DNA of 52,705 bases from Planctomycetota bacterium (GCA_025459125.1 JALORE010000025.1:1-52705), one strand, 5' to 3'; shown: positions 24,253 to 33,207, counted from the first letter of the stretch. Notes: generated by a model not told the origin, from the sequence alone. Numbers and translations: made by a program.

Positions 24253-26331
24253 TCAATCGATTGGGAACCGTAACGGGTCCAGGGGATCGGTGCCCACCTG
24301 CTTCTCCTGCGCATCGGTGAAACCGTCGTTGTCGTCGTCGAGGTCGCAATTGTCGCCGAGGCCGTCGCCGTCGGTATCCCGGGCTTCTTTCGGGTCCAGC
24401 GGGAAGGCATCCCACGGCACGGCGCCGGCCCGCGGCACGCCATCGCCATCCAGATCCAATTCTTCGTGGTCCGGAGTCCCGTTCTTGTTCTCATCATCCG
24501 GTGTGCCGTCGCCGTCATCGTCCGCATCGAGATTGTCCCCGATCCAGTCGTTGTCATGGTCCGCCCATTCCGAGGGCTCGAGGGGAAAGGCATCCCGGTC
24601 ATCCGGCGTGCCGTCGTTGTCATCGTCCGGGTCCAGGTGGTTGGGCCGGCCGTCGCGGTCGGCGTCGGGAGCCCCATCCGGCGTCACGAGCAGCGCGAGA
24701 TCGACCGTGAAAGGCGGCGCCTCAAGCGAGTTCATTCCCGCCGCGACATCGATGATCTTGACTACGGAGCCATTCTCGGGAACGTACCAGTACCCTGTGC
24801 CGCCGGGCAGATCCACCTCCAGGCGGAGGCCCTCCATCTTCTCCGTGTGACTGCGGAAGTGATGCAGGTAGATGCCCGCATGGCGCTGCGAGGCGAGGGC
24901 ATAGGCCCGCACGCGGTCGGGTGGTGAGACGGTGACTGTATGGACCAGGACATCCTTGTCGAGCCGGTAGGCGAAATCCTGCATGGCGTGGACGTACTGT
25001 CGCTCCTGGGGACCGAGCCAGATGTTCATGAAATGGCCGTCGCGGGCATAGCTGGTGTTCCAGAAGATGAAGGCGATCTCGCTGAACAGCGCCGTCCAGT
25101 TGCGGACCCGCAGGCGCAGTCCCGAGCGGTCGTCCCACACGCCGCCGACGCCCGGGATGGGCTTCTTGCGGTCGCTGGTATTGCCCTGCTCGCCGACCAC
25201 GACGGGCTTCGCGAATTTCTTCCAGTCCCGGGCCCGGCCGGCGGTGATCCGGTCCGACTCCAGCTCGTTCTCGCGCTGGTACCAGTGCGGGGCGTTGATC
25301 TCGATCCCGTCCAGGTGGGGCCGTTCCCAGCTCGTGGTGATCGGGTGGTGGTAGGGGTCGAGGGCGCGGAGGTAGGGGATCAGGATCTCGTACCAGCGGT
25401 CGTCGGCGTGCTGCTCGTTGAGGAACTCCCAGACATCGACGTAGGCTCCCCAGCGATCCACGCTGTACTTGATGAAGCGCTTGACCTTGGCCATCCCCTC
25501 GGTGTTGCCGGGCTCCTTGGTGAAGACCGGCTGATAGCCGAAGAGGCCGTAGAAGTTCCGGAACCCGTACCGGCGGGCGCACTGGAGCAGCTCGTCCGTC
25601 ATGATCCCCTCGGGGGCCAGGTAATGGTCCAGGTCGCGGTAGAGCTCGTAGGAGCAGTTCTTCTGGGAGAAGCGATACAGGTTGAAGCCGCACTGGCCGA
25701 AGGTCCGGAAGAACACTTCCGCGTTCTGCGGATTCGAGGAGGGGCCGCGTACGAACAGAGGGCCCGGCGGCAGCGCCGGCGGCTCCTTCAGATCGGTGCG
25801 AAACGGGCCTTCCATCGAGAACACGTCCAGGACCGAGCCATTGTGATTGTTGTCACCCCAGCAGTCCTGCACTCCGATGGGGAAGTACGCCGTCCCCTCG
25901 TCGAACACGAAGCGATAGGGGTTCTCCGGGTGCCGCCGGAGGAAGCCGGGATTCGGTTTTCGGCCCCGGATGCAGGTGAAGCTGCCGGTGCCGGAGGCGG
26001 TCTGTCCCCGGGCGTCCTTGAAGACGAACCGATACGTCCACCGGCCCGGTTCCCCCGGTGCGAGCCGTGCCTTCCATCGGTCTGCTTGGTGGTAGAAACC
26101 TCCGACCACCACCTGCTGCGAGGACGGCGAGGTCAGCGTCACATCGATCGTCACATCGAAGAAGGGGTTCTCGTAGTGATGGTCATGCGCCCACGTGATC
26201 TCCAACACCTCGTACTGGGGAATAACCGTTGCGTTCTGGGTCTGTCGGACCTCCAGGCCCTCGGCCGCCGGGGCCGTGGGGTTGCCGGCCAGAGCCAGCA
26301 CGGTGAGAATCAACTCGGCCAAGTGGACCAT
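24253..26331 (-). CDS. Secreted clan GH-A-like glycosidase (DUF5060/DUF4038 type) with thrombospondin type 3 repeat tail
   Basis: 692 residues from ATG 26331 (GAGGAG upstream) with a signal peptide. Residues 25-125 form a beta domain like DUF5060 (G-G-F-Y-H, G-R-W-T-Y-R-F-V-F). Residues 130-500 are a TIM barrel with W-E-F-L-N-E-Q (Glu306, likely acid/base) and V-V-V-G-E-Q-G (Glu381, likely nucleophile). The last 130 residues are a run of Asp-rich calcium-binding repeats (D-A-D-R-D-G-R-P-N-H, D-D-D-N-D-G-T-P-D-D, D-T-D-G-D-G-L-G-D-N), i.e. thrombospondin type 3 units, often near anchoring signals in exported proteins. It probably acts on polysaccharide at the surface. Substrate unknown. Confidence 0.82.
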   Translation of the reverse strand: MVHLAELILTVLALAGNPTAPAAEGLEVRQTQNATVIPQYEVLEITWAHDHHYENPFFDVTIDVTLTSPSSQQVVVGGFYHQADRWKARLAPGEPGRWTYRFVFKDARGQTASGTGSFTCIRGRKPNPGFLRRHPENPYRFVFDEGTAYFPIGVQDCWGDNNHNGSVLDVFSMEGPFRTDLKEPPALPPGPLFVRGPSSNPQNAEVFFRTFGQCGFNLYRFSQKNCSYELYRDLDHYLAPEGIMTDELLQCARRYGFRNFYGLFGYQPVFTKEPGNTEGMAKVKRFIKYSVDRWGAYVDVWEFLNEQHADDRWYEILIPYLRALDPYHHPITTSWERPHLDGIEINAPHWYQRENELESDRITAGRARDWKKFAKPVVVGEQGNTSDRKKPIPGVGGVWDDRSGLRLRVRNWTALFSEIAFIFWNTSYARDGHFMNIWLGPQERQYVHAMQDFAYRLDKDVLVHTVTVSPPDRVRAYALASQRHAGIYLHHFRSHTEKMEGLRLEVDLPGGTGYWYVPENGSVVKIIDVAAGMNSLEAPPFTVDLALLVTPDGAPDADRDGRPNHLDPDDDNDGTPDDRDAFPLEPSEWADHDNDWIGDNLDADDDGDGTPDDENKNGTPDHEELDLDGDGVPRAGAVPWDAFPLDPKEARDTDGDGLGDNCDLDDDNDGFTDAQEKQVGTDPLDPLRFPID

Positions 26332-26435
26332 GATGACACTCCTCGCAAGCTCGGGGTCGCCTGCCACAACTCATCGATTTCGCACGTCCCTATTCTATCC
26401 GGCACCAGGGCCGGCGCACAGGCGCACAGTACACC

Positions 26436-26523
26436 GGGTGGCATCGTCAAGCGCAGCTTGGCGATGGTGGGTTTCCCGTGCGCGAGACCATCGCCAAGGC
26501 CTTCGGCCTTGACGATGCCACCC
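26436..26523. repeat. Palindromic dispersed repeat, copy F (divergent, covarying variant)
   Basis: The ends are GGGTGGCATCGTCAAGC and GGCCTTGACGATGCCACCC. Against other copies the outer left arm has two G-to-T changes and the right arm the two partner C-to-A changes. The inner stem reads CTTGGCGATGG with CCATCGCCAAG instead of CTTGCCGATGG with CCATCGGCAAG, a third compensated pair. Gap 26332-26683 otherwise holds only the promoter at 26589. Confidence 0.82.
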
Positions 26524-26588
26524 GGATCGCGCTTTCACACCTCGCTTTTGGGACGGAGCGTCGGCCCTGTATCCGCCCCGAGGCGCTA

Positions 26589-26616
26589 TGGACAGGGCGG
26601 GGAGGGGTGGTAGAAT
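26589..26616 (+). promoter_or_regulatory. Promoter candidate for the esterase gene
   Basis: TGGACA, a 16-bp spacer and TAGAAT, giving a predicted leader of about 60 bases before ATG 26684. Confidence 0.5.
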
Positions 26617-26683
26617 CTGGTCATGATGCTCACCGTCGTGACGTGAACGCGCTGCACGGACTGAACTGGCCCAGGAGGTGACC

Positions 26684-27817
26684 ATGAGGTTCCATCGTCT
26701 TCTTTCGCTGCTGTTGCTGGCCATGGCGATCATCGCTTGGGCAGCCCCCTTGCTGCGGGCGGCACGAGCGCCGGCCGGCGCGGGGCGCGGACCCGCACCC
26801 GTGCGGTCGCCCCAAGTCTTGGCGGACCATCGCGTGACCTTCCAGCTCCGCGCCCCCAAGGCCGGCGAGGTGGTGGTCGCGGGACAGTGGCCCAACGGCC
26901 GCGCGCCCATGCAAAAGGATGCCAATGACGTTTGGACGGTCACGGTCGGCCCCATCCCGCCGGGCGTCTGGGAGTACAGCTTTCAGGTGGATGGCCTGCA
27001 GATGATCGACCCGGGCAACCCGGCCATCAAGCCGATGCGCGAGCCGCGGACCAGCATCCTGCACATCCCCGGCCAGCCGCCGTTGCTGCACGACTTTCAG
27101 GATGTCCCGCACGGCGTGGTGCGCCAGCATACCTACCGGTCCCAGTCGCTCGGCCGTCTGCGCGAGCTGGCGGTCTACACGCCGCCCGGCTATGACCGGC
27201 AGACGGATACCCGCTATCCGACGCTCTACCTCCAGCACGGCAGCGGCGACAACCAGGCGACCTGGGTTACGCACGGCAAGGCCCACTGGATTCTCGACAA
27301 CCTGATCGCCCAAGGCCGGGCCAGGCCGATGGTGGTCGTGATGATGGATGGCCACGCGGCCATCGGCGGGGGGTCGGGCGGCCGCCAGGAGAATACCACT
27401 GCCTTCGGGCGGGATCTCCTGGAGGATGTCCTGCCGTTCGTCGAGGCGAACTACCGCGTCAAGGCCGACGTCGGCAGTCGCGCCATCGCGGGCCTGAGCA
27501 TGGGCGGGGGCCAGTCGCTCACGATCGGCCTGAACCACCTGGACCGCTTCGCCTGGGTCGCCGGCTTCAGTGCTTCCGCGCCGGCGCGCGAGGCGATCGC
27601 CGATTGCCTGAACGACCCGGCCGGCACCAATGAGAAGCTGAAGCTGCTCTGGATCGGCGTCGGCAAGGACGATTTCCTGCTCCAGCGCAACCAGGAACTC
27701 ATCGCCACGCTCAAAGAGAGGAACATCCGCCATGAGTGGCGTCTGACCGAAGGCAATCATAGCTGGCCCGTGTGGCGGGTGTACTTGGCCGAGCTGGCGC
27801 CGAAGCTGTTTCAGTGA
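26684..27817 (+). CDS. Secreted esterase (esterase D/feruloyl-esterase-like) with N-terminal E-set domain
   Basis: 377 residues. ATG 26684 is preceded by AGGAGG. Signal peptide L-L-S-L-L-L-L-A-M-A-I-I-A-W-A-A. Residues 45-120 look like an E-set/CBM48-type beta domain (V-T-F-Q-L-R-A-P, W-E-Y-S-F-Q-V-D-G). Residues 140-375 are an alpha/beta hydrolase of the esterase family used for feruloyl or acetylxylan esters: Y-P-T-L-Y-L-Q-H-G-S-G, nucleophile elbow A-G-L-S-M-G-G-G (Ser near 268), G-V-G-K-D-D-F-L and the late catalytic G-N-H-S-W. It probably removes ester groups from plant-type polysaccharides. The neighbouring sulfatase fits a desubstitution role. Confidence 0.87.
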   Translation: MRFHRLLSLLLLAMAIIAWAAPLLRAARAPAGAGRGPAPVRSPQVLADHRVTFQLRAPKAGEVVVAGQWPNGRAPMQKDANDVWTVTVGPIPPGVWEYSFQVDGLQMIDPGNPAIKPMREPRTSILHIPGQPPLLHDFQDVPHGVVRQHTYRSQSLGRLRELAVYTPPGYDRQTDTRYPTLYLQHGSGDNQATWVTHGKAHWILDNLIAQGRARPMVVVMMDGHAAIGGGSGGRQENTTAFGRDLLEDVLPFVEANYRVKADVGSRAIAGLSMGGGQSLTIGLNHLDRFAWVAGFSASAPAREAIADCLNDPAGTNEKLKLLWIGVGKDDFLLQRNQELIATLKERNIRHEWRLTEGNHSWPVWRVYLAELAPKLFQ

Positions 27818-27882
27818 ACTGGGCGACACCCCGCCCCCGGGGGTAATTCCGCGGATTCTACATGATGACGGACGGAGTTCTT

Positions 27883-29388
27883 ATGAATCGACGCGATTTT
27901 CTCAAGAGAGTCGGCCTGGGCTCGGTGTCTCTGACCTTGGGGATGTCGGCGGGCCTGGGCGGACAGACGGCTCGCAGGCCCAACATTCTCGTGATTATGT
28001 CCGACGAGCACAATGCCGGCGTGCTGGGCTGCTATGGCAACCGCATCATTCAGACGCCGCACCTGGATCGACTGGCCGCCGCGGGGACCGTCTTTCAGAA
28101 CTGCTACTGCAATTCCCCGCTGTGCGTGCCCTCGCGGCTGGCTTTCACGTCGGGCAAGTACGTCTCGCGGGTGGGGGCTTGGAACAATGCCTGCTGGCTG
28201 CCCAGCGCCGATTACCCGTCGCTGCCGGGGATCATGAATGCCGCCGGGTATGAGTCCATCCTGTGCGGCAAGATGCACTACGATGCCACGTGCCGCTATG
28301 GCTTCCGGGAGATCGGCGGCAATATGAACAACGACGTCAAGACCGGCCGCGGCAATCGCCGGCCCGCGGATGACCTGACGCCCACGCCCGGCCTGTCCCC
28401 GCGGTTCGAGGAGTTCCACGCCGGCGACAGCTCGAGCATCCTCAACCACGACCGCAAAGTGACTGCCGCCACGGTCGAGTTCCTCCAGAACCGCCGGGCC
28501 GGGGAGAAGCCCTTCTTCCTTCTCGTCGGCTACCTGGCCCCGCACTTTCCGCTGACGGTGCCGCAGGAGTACTGGGATCGCTATAAAGGCAAGGTGCCCA
28601 TGCCGACGATCCCGGCGGGACACCTGGAGTCTCTGCCGCGGAACTACAAGCATCTTCGCCTCGGCTTCAACGTCGAGGATGCCCCGGAGGACGTGGTCCG
28701 CAAAGGGCGCGAGCTCTACTACGGCCTGACGCAATGGCTGGATGACGAGATCGGCAAAGTCCTTGGGAGCTTGGCCGGCAGCGCTGCGGCCGACAATACG
28801 GTCGTCATCTACACCACCGACCACGGCGAGAACATGGGCGAGCATGGCCTCTGGTGGAAGAACGCCTTGTACGAACATGCGGCGCGCGTGCCGTTGATTG
28901 TCAGTTGGCCCGCCCGGTGGCAGGGGGGCCAGCGCCGGCTCGGCGCGTGCTCGCTGGTGGATGCGGTGCAGACCATCGCTGCCATCGGCGGCGCCAAGGT
29001 CCCCGCCGACTGGAACGGCGACTCGATGGTGAAATGGCTCGACGATCCCCAGACCCGCTGGAAGGACCTGGCGGTCAGCGAGTACTATGCCCACAACATC
29101 GCGTCCGGCTACGCCATGATCCGCCAGGGCCGGTTCAAGTACGTCTACCACACGCCCGCCGATGCCACTCATCCCGCCGAGCGGGAGTTGTATGATCTCC
29201 AGGCCGATCCCGGCGAATTCCACAACCTGGCGAGCGCTCCGGATCAGAAGGGGCGCGTGGAGAAGATGCACGCCGCACTCGTGCGGGAGATCGGCGAGGA
29301 GCCCGACCGGACCGAGCAGCGCTGCCGGGCCGACTATCAACGAGGCTACCAGCGCCCCGGCCAGAAACCCAAGAAGCGTGCCTCGTAG
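27883..29388 (+). CDS. Tat-exported sulfatase
   Basis: 501 residues from ATG 27883 (GGAG upstream) starting M-N-R-R-D-F-L-K-R-V-G-L-G-S, a Tat signal. It has the sulfatase core: P-N-I-L-V-I-M-S-D-E-H-N (metal site), the C-V-P-S-R motif whose Cys81 is converted to formylglycine, G-K-M-H, T-T-D-H-G-E-N-M-G-E-H and a C-terminal E-R-E-L-Y-D-L-Q-A-D-P. The Cys form needs a formylglycine-generating enzyme, not encoded here. The S-P-L-C-V-P-S-R-L-A-F-T-S-G-K context resembles choline-sulfatase-like and glycan-desulfating family members. It lies 65 bp after the esterase, likely in the same operon. Confidence 0.93.
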   Translation: MNRRDFLKRVGLGSVSLTLGMSAGLGGQTARRPNILVIMSDEHNAGVLGCYGNRIIQTPHLDRLAAAGTVFQNCYCNSPLCVPSRLAFTSGKYVSRVGAWNNACWLPSADYPSLPGIMNAAGYESILCGKMHYDATCRYGFREIGGNMNNDVKTGRGNRRPADDLTPTPGLSPRFEEFHAGDSSSILNHDRKVTAATVEFLQNRRAGEKPFFLLVGYLAPHFPLTVPQEYWDRYKGKVPMPTIPAGHLESLPRNYKHLRLGFNVEDAPEDVVRKGRELYYGLTQWLDDEIGKVLGSLAGSAAADNTVVIYTTDHGENMGEHGLWWKNALYEHAARVPLIVSWPARWQGGQRRLGACSLVDAVQTIAAIGGAKVPADWNGDSMVKWLDDPQTRWKDLAVSEYYAHNIASGYAMIRQGRFKYVYHTPADATHPAERELYDLQADPGEFHNLASAPDQKGRVEKMHAALVREIGEEPDRTEQRCRADYQRGYQRPGQKPKKRAS

Positions 29389-29484
29389 GGGCGACCCATG
29401 CGTCGCCCTGGGTCGCACAAAACCGCATGGGCGCCTGTGCCGACAGAGCACGCCGTCCGTGCTTCGCCCGCCATGACACTCCGC

Positions 29485-29567
29485 AGAAAAGGGGACATTC
29501 TACTTTTCTCGACCCGGAGATTGTTCGCACGGGCACGAGGGAGAAAAAGTAGAATGTCCCCTTTTCT
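29485..29567. terminator. Long inverted repeat with GGGGACATTCTACTTTT arms, copy 1
   Basis: AGAAAAGGGGACATTCTACT pairs with AGTAGAATGTCCCCTTTTCT across a 35-40 base centre. It lies between the convergent sulfatase and DUF3472 genes and both arms end in A/T runs, so it could stop transcription from either side. A second copy at 43904-43984 is also at a convergent junction. Upstream at about 29390-29420 is GGGGCGACCCATGCGTCGCC, another small dispersed hairpin. Confidence 0.65.
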
Positions 29568-29575
29568 CCACGAGC

Positions 29576-30838
29576 TCATTCGGGCAGGACGATATCCGAC
29601 GGCGCTTTGCCGGTGGGCGGGCGGGTGAACTTCTCGCCGTACGCCGTGCAGCCGGGGATGAAGCCGCCGTGGGAGAGGAAGAATTGGCCGTCCTCGACGC
29701 CCATGAACCGGTCGAGCCGATCGGCCCGGCCGGTGGAATCATGGCTGAAGGTGGCCGTGGTCAGCTCGATCCACTGGCCCTCCGCGGTGCGCATCCACTG
29801 GTTGCCGTAGAGGGCCTTGCGGACGAGATGGCCGTTGCTGCCGCCGAAGTTCTCGCTGAAGCTGTAGAGCCGCCGCAGGTAGCCGCCTTCCTTGGGGGCC
29901 TTCCAACTGGAGATCAGGACCCACTGTTTCTCATCCGGGTGGAAGTAGTAGCCGGCGTAGATCGTATGCGTCGCGTCGGTCGGCTTGGCGGTGACGAGGA
30001 ACCGCTGCGTCTCGCCGGTCCTCCAGGCGTAGACCAGGTGGCTGTGGCCGCCGGTGCCTTCGTTGCCGAAATCGCGGGCCTCGACGCCCTCGCCCTTGGC
30101 AACAAGCCGGACGCGATTCTCGTCGGCTACCTTGTTGCGATCGACCGCTTCGCCGCCGCTGTCCCAGACGCTGAAGATGATCCGCCGCTCGGTGAGACTG
30201 TTGACCTGCATGCCGAAGTAGCCGCGGTGCCAGCCGCAGGCCATGTAGTACGTCCAGACCGGATCTTCTAGTCCGGTCATCTCACAATAGAACGCCTCCA
30301 CGTTCGTATCCTTGGCCACCGGGTACATCAGGTGCACCGAGGCCGCGTTGCGGCGGGACTTGAGATTGAAATGGGCGTTCTGAATTGCCGGGCCGTCCAG
30401 AAGCAGGGCCTCGATCTCGCCGGCAGGCTGTCCGGCGGGATTGAGCGATTCCAGCAGGAAGCGCCGATACCCGGCCTGCGGAATATCGAACGAGCCGAAG
30501 CGGACCGTCACGGAATTGGCATCGACGCCCTGGGCCGTCGCCTCCCGCGCCTGGCCCGCGACGCTCAGACGCAGCCGGGAGGTTGCCTCCGGCGGCAGCC
30601 GCAACGAGATGGAGCAGTCGAGCCGGCCCGGGGTCTTGATCTCGCCGAACCAGAGCACCTTGGTCGCGGGATCGGTCCAGGCCGTGACGCCGGACCGGGA
30701 TGAAACGCGCGCCCCCCGGCCCTCCGGTTCGAGATAGGCGGTGAAGCCCGGCACGCGCAACTCCGCGCCCACGGCGGTCAGGTTGGCAAAAGTTCCCCAA
30801 AGGCATACCAACACGATGAAGCGATTCTGTTTGTCCAT
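29576..30838 (-). CDS. Secreted DUF3472 protein with N-terminal DUF5077-like domain
   Basis: 420 residues with a signal peptide (F-I-V-L-V-C-L-W-G-T-F-A-N-L-T-A-V-G-A-E). Residues 25-150 are a beta domain of the DUF5077 type. From about 165 the DUF3472 region follows: M-A-C-G-W-H-R-G-Y-F-G-M-Q-V, I-I-F-S-V-W-D-S, G-E-G-V-E-A-R-D-F-G-N-E-G-T-G-G-H-S and F-S-E-N-F-G-G-S-N-G-H. These domains are common in secreted proteins of polysaccharide degraders but have no proven function; ligand binding or a lyase-like activity is possible. It is transcribed divergently from the oxidoreductase gene, with repeat copy G between them. Confidence 0.85.
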   Translation of the reverse strand: MDKQNRFIVLVCLWGTFANLTAVGAELRVPGFTAYLEPEGRGARVSSRSGVTAWTDPATKVLWFGEIKTPGRLDCSISLRLPPEATSRLRLSVAGQAREATAQGVDANSVTVRFGSFDIPQAGYRRFLLESLNPAGQPAGEIEALLLDGPAIQNAHFNLKSRRNAASVHLMYPVAKDTNVEAFYCEMTGLEDPVWTYYMACGWHRGYFGMQVNSLTERRIIFSVWDSGGEAVDRNKVADENRVRLVAKGEGVEARDFGNEGTGGHSHLVYAWRTGETQRFLVTAKPTDATHTIYAGYYFHPDEKQWVLISSWKAPKEGGYLRRLYSFSENFGGSNGHLVRKALYGNQWMRTAEGQWIELTTATFSHDSTGRADRLDRFMGVEDGQFFLSHGGFIPGCTAYGEKFTRPPTGKAPSDIVLPE

Positions 30839-30874
30839 CCGATTTCCTCGATTAGCATGAAGATCCAGGATATG

Positions 30875-31068
30875 CTACCATAATACCGGCCGCGTCAAGG
30901 TGAGAAATCCGGGTGGCAGCGGCAAGCGCAGCTTGCCGATGGCTCGTGGGACAAACGAAAACGCCATCGGCAAGCTCCGAAGACTCCGCTTGCCGCTGCC
31001 ACCCATCGCACGCCTTGAATGCAAAGCAGTCTACGCCCCACCTTGACAGGGCCGGGTATCATGGTACC
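30875..31068. repeat. Palindromic dispersed repeat, copy G (long form with outward promoter-like ends)
   Basis: The core 30911-31004 is in reverse orientation to copies A-D. Outer inverted repeats are strong: ATACCGGCCGCGTCAAGGTG on the left and CACCTTGACAGGGCCGGGTA on the right, continuing into TACCAT/ATGGTA. On the minus strand the left end reads TTGACG, 15 bp, TAGCAT, facing the DUF3472 gene. On the plus strand the right end reads TTGACA, 16 bp, TACCTG, facing the oxidoreductase gene. The element therefore occupies the divergent promoter position. Confidence 0.78.
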
Positions 31069-31123
31069 TGCCGAGTCCCGCGGCGGCAATCGCAGGACCA
31101 ATGAATCAGCAGGAGGTGTCTCG

Positions 31124-32470
31124 ATGTCGGAAGAACATATCAGCAGGCGTGGTTTTCTGGGTACGTCCGCAACCGTCGCGGCATTCACCATCGTCCCACG
31201 GCACGTTCTCGGCGGCGCGGGACAGACCGCTCCCAGCGCCAAGCTCAATATCGCCGGGATCGGCGTCGGCGGCATGGGCCGGAGCAATCTGAGCCAGCTC
31301 GAAAGCGAGAACATCGTCGCCCTGTGCGACGTGGACCATGCGTACGCCGCCGGGACGTTCCAGAAGTACCCGCAGGCCAAGGTGTACACGGACTACCGCG
31401 AGATGCTGGACCAGGAGAAGGGCATCGACGCGGTGATGATCGCCACGCCCGACCACACGCACGCGGTCATCTCGATGGCAGCGATGCGGCGGGGCAAGCA
31501 CGTCTACTGCCAGAAGCCCCTGACGCACGATGTCCACGAGGCCCGCCTGCTGGCCCAGGCCGCCCGCGAGACCGGCGTCACGACCCAGATGGGCATCCAG
31601 GGCCATTCCGACGAAGGCATCCGGCTGATCCGCGAGTGGATCGAGGACGGTGCGATCGGCGAGGTCCGCGCGGTCGACGCCTGGTGCAGCCTGTCGTACT
31701 ATCCGTTCGGCCATGCCTCCTGGAGCTCGCAATGGAGCCGCCGGCCGCAGGAGACGCCGCCGGTCCCGGCGACCCTGAACTGGGACCTGTGGCTGGGCCC
31801 CGCGCCCGAGCGCGCGTATCATCCCGCGTACCATCCGCGCGTGTGGCGGTGCTGGTGGGACTTCGGCTGCGGCATGATGGGCGACCGCGGCGCCCACACG
31901 CTCGACCCGGTCGTCTGGGCGCTGAAGCTGGGCCATCCCACCAGCATCGAAGCCACCTCCCTCGACCTGAATCCGGACATCCACCCCCTCGCCTCCGTCG
32001 TGACCTACCAGTTCCCGGCGCGCGCGGGCTTGCCACCGGTCAAGCTGACCTGGTACGAGGGCGTCCGCGCCCCCCGGCCGCCGGAATTGGAGGACGGCCG
32101 GCGCATGGGCCATGCCGAAGGCGGCGTCCTCTTCAAGGGCACCAAAGGCAAGCTCGTCGGCGGCGTCTACGGCGAGGGCCCCCGATTGATCCCCGAGAGC
32201 CGGATGCAAGAGTACAAGCTGCCCGCCAAGACCCTGCCGCGCGTGGCCGGCTCGCACGAGCAGGACTGGGTCCGCGCCTGCAAGGCCGGCAAGAACGCTG
32301 GGGCGGACTTCGAGTACTCCGGCCTGCTCACCGAGATCTGCCTGCTCGGCAACATCGCTAAGCGCGTCGACGCCCGCATCGAATGGGACGGCCCCAACCT
32401 GAAGGTGACCAACCTGCCCGAAGCGAACCAGTACGTCCGCACCCCCTACCGCGACGGTTGGACGCTGTGA
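31124..32470 (+). CDS. Tat-exported Gfo/Idh/MocA family oxidoreductase
   Basis: 448 residues from ATG 31124 with AGGAGG upstream. Tat signal I-S-R-R-G-F-L-G-T-S-A-T-V. Rossmann fold near residue 40 (I-A-G-I-G-V-G-G-M-G), then V-M-I-A-T-P-D-H-T-H-A-V, and the family E-K-P-like loop, here Q-K-P-L-T-H-D-V, carrying the conserved Lys. The C-terminal substrate half has G-D-R-G-A-H-T-L-D-P-V-V-W. These enzymes oxidise or epimerise sugars using tightly bound NAD(P); Tat export carries the loaded enzyme across the membrane, as in glucose-fructose oxidoreductase. The substrate is unknown. Confidence 0.92.
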   Translation: MSEEHISRRGFLGTSATVAAFTIVPRHVLGGAGQTAPSAKLNIAGIGVGGMGRSNLSQLESENIVALCDVDHAYAAGTFQKYPQAKVYTDYREMLDQEKGIDAVMIATPDHTHAVISMAAMRRGKHVYCQKPLTHDVHEARLLAQAARETGVTTQMGIQGHSDEGIRLIREWIEDGAIGEVRAVDAWCSLSYYPFGHASWSSQWSRRPQETPPVPATLNWDLWLGPAPERAYHPAYHPRVWRCWWDFGCGMMGDRGAHTLDPVVWALKLGHPTSIEATSLDLNPDIHPLASVVTYQFPARAGLPPVKLTWYEGVRAPRPPELEDGRRMGHAEGGVLFKGTKGKLVGGVYGEGPRLIPESRMQEYKLPAKTLPRVAGSHEQDWVRACKAGKNAGADFEYSGLLTEICLLGNIAKRVDARIEWDGPNLKVTNLPEANQYVRTPYRDGWTL

Positions 32471-32517
32471 CGCAAAACCCCAATAGCCGAAAGAAACAAA
32501 AAAAGGTGAAAGAAACA

Positions 32518-32961
32518 GGCTCATCCGGTTCTGGCATACTTCGATGCGTCTTGGGGCTCCGCCCCAAACCCCCGGCATTTGTCGCTTTGGGCCAATAGCA
32601 TAATAATAAGGACCGCCCCGCATGCAGGCCCTATCGGGCGTTCCCAGGGACCGTCCGACGGGCCGGCCGGCTCACGGACCACCGCCGCCAGGGGCCGGAA
32701 CCCGCACCAGAATGTAGAATGTAGGATGGGCCTGGGGTCCCCAACGCATAATTCCGCGTTGGTGGTCCCCTTCAGCCCATGCGGTTCGAGGCCGGCCTCG
32801 GGCTTGCAGCATGGGCTCAAGCCCATCCTACGGGACTGCGGAACTTCGCATTGGGCCCTCTACCATGCTATTGGCCCAAAGCGATAAATGCCGGGGGCTC
32901 GGGGGCAGAGCCCCCGCCAAGGCGGTCGCCAAGCTCCAAGTACGCGAAGACCGGACGAGCC
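32518..32961. repeat. 444-bp element with 84-97 bp imperfect terminal inverted repeats
   Basis: The left arm 32518-32601 begins GGCTCATCCGG and ends GCTTTGGGCCAATAGCAT. The right arm 32865-32961 is its imperfect complement, starting ATGCTATTGGCCCAAAGC and ending CCGGACGAGCC. Each arm also carries a small G/C hairpin (GGGGCTCCGCCCC; GGGGGCAGAGCCCCC). Inside is a second inverted repeat, 32721-32831 (GTAGGATGGGC ... GCCCATCCTAC), which encloses a CCCAACGC/GCGTTGG hairpin like the nested one in copies A and B. No convincing gene lies in 32471-33207; 33030-33115 is pyrimidine-rich. Confidence 0.75.
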
Positions 32962-33207
32962 AAAAAGAAGATGTAGCCCAGCCGCCCTCGGCTGGGGTCA
33001 GAGGATCGCCCCCGGGGGCGGGGGTGCCACAGGTCTTCTCCTCCCTTTTCTCGTCTTCTTTCGTTCTTTTCGGCTCCATCTTCTTCTCTTCTTTCAGTCT
33101 TTCTTGCCAATCCGCCCGCTTCGCTCGACCTTGCCCACCGATGCACTTCCTGACAGGCTATACCTGCCCGATCATCTGTACGCCTGAGGAATGATGGAGG
33201 ATTCGTC

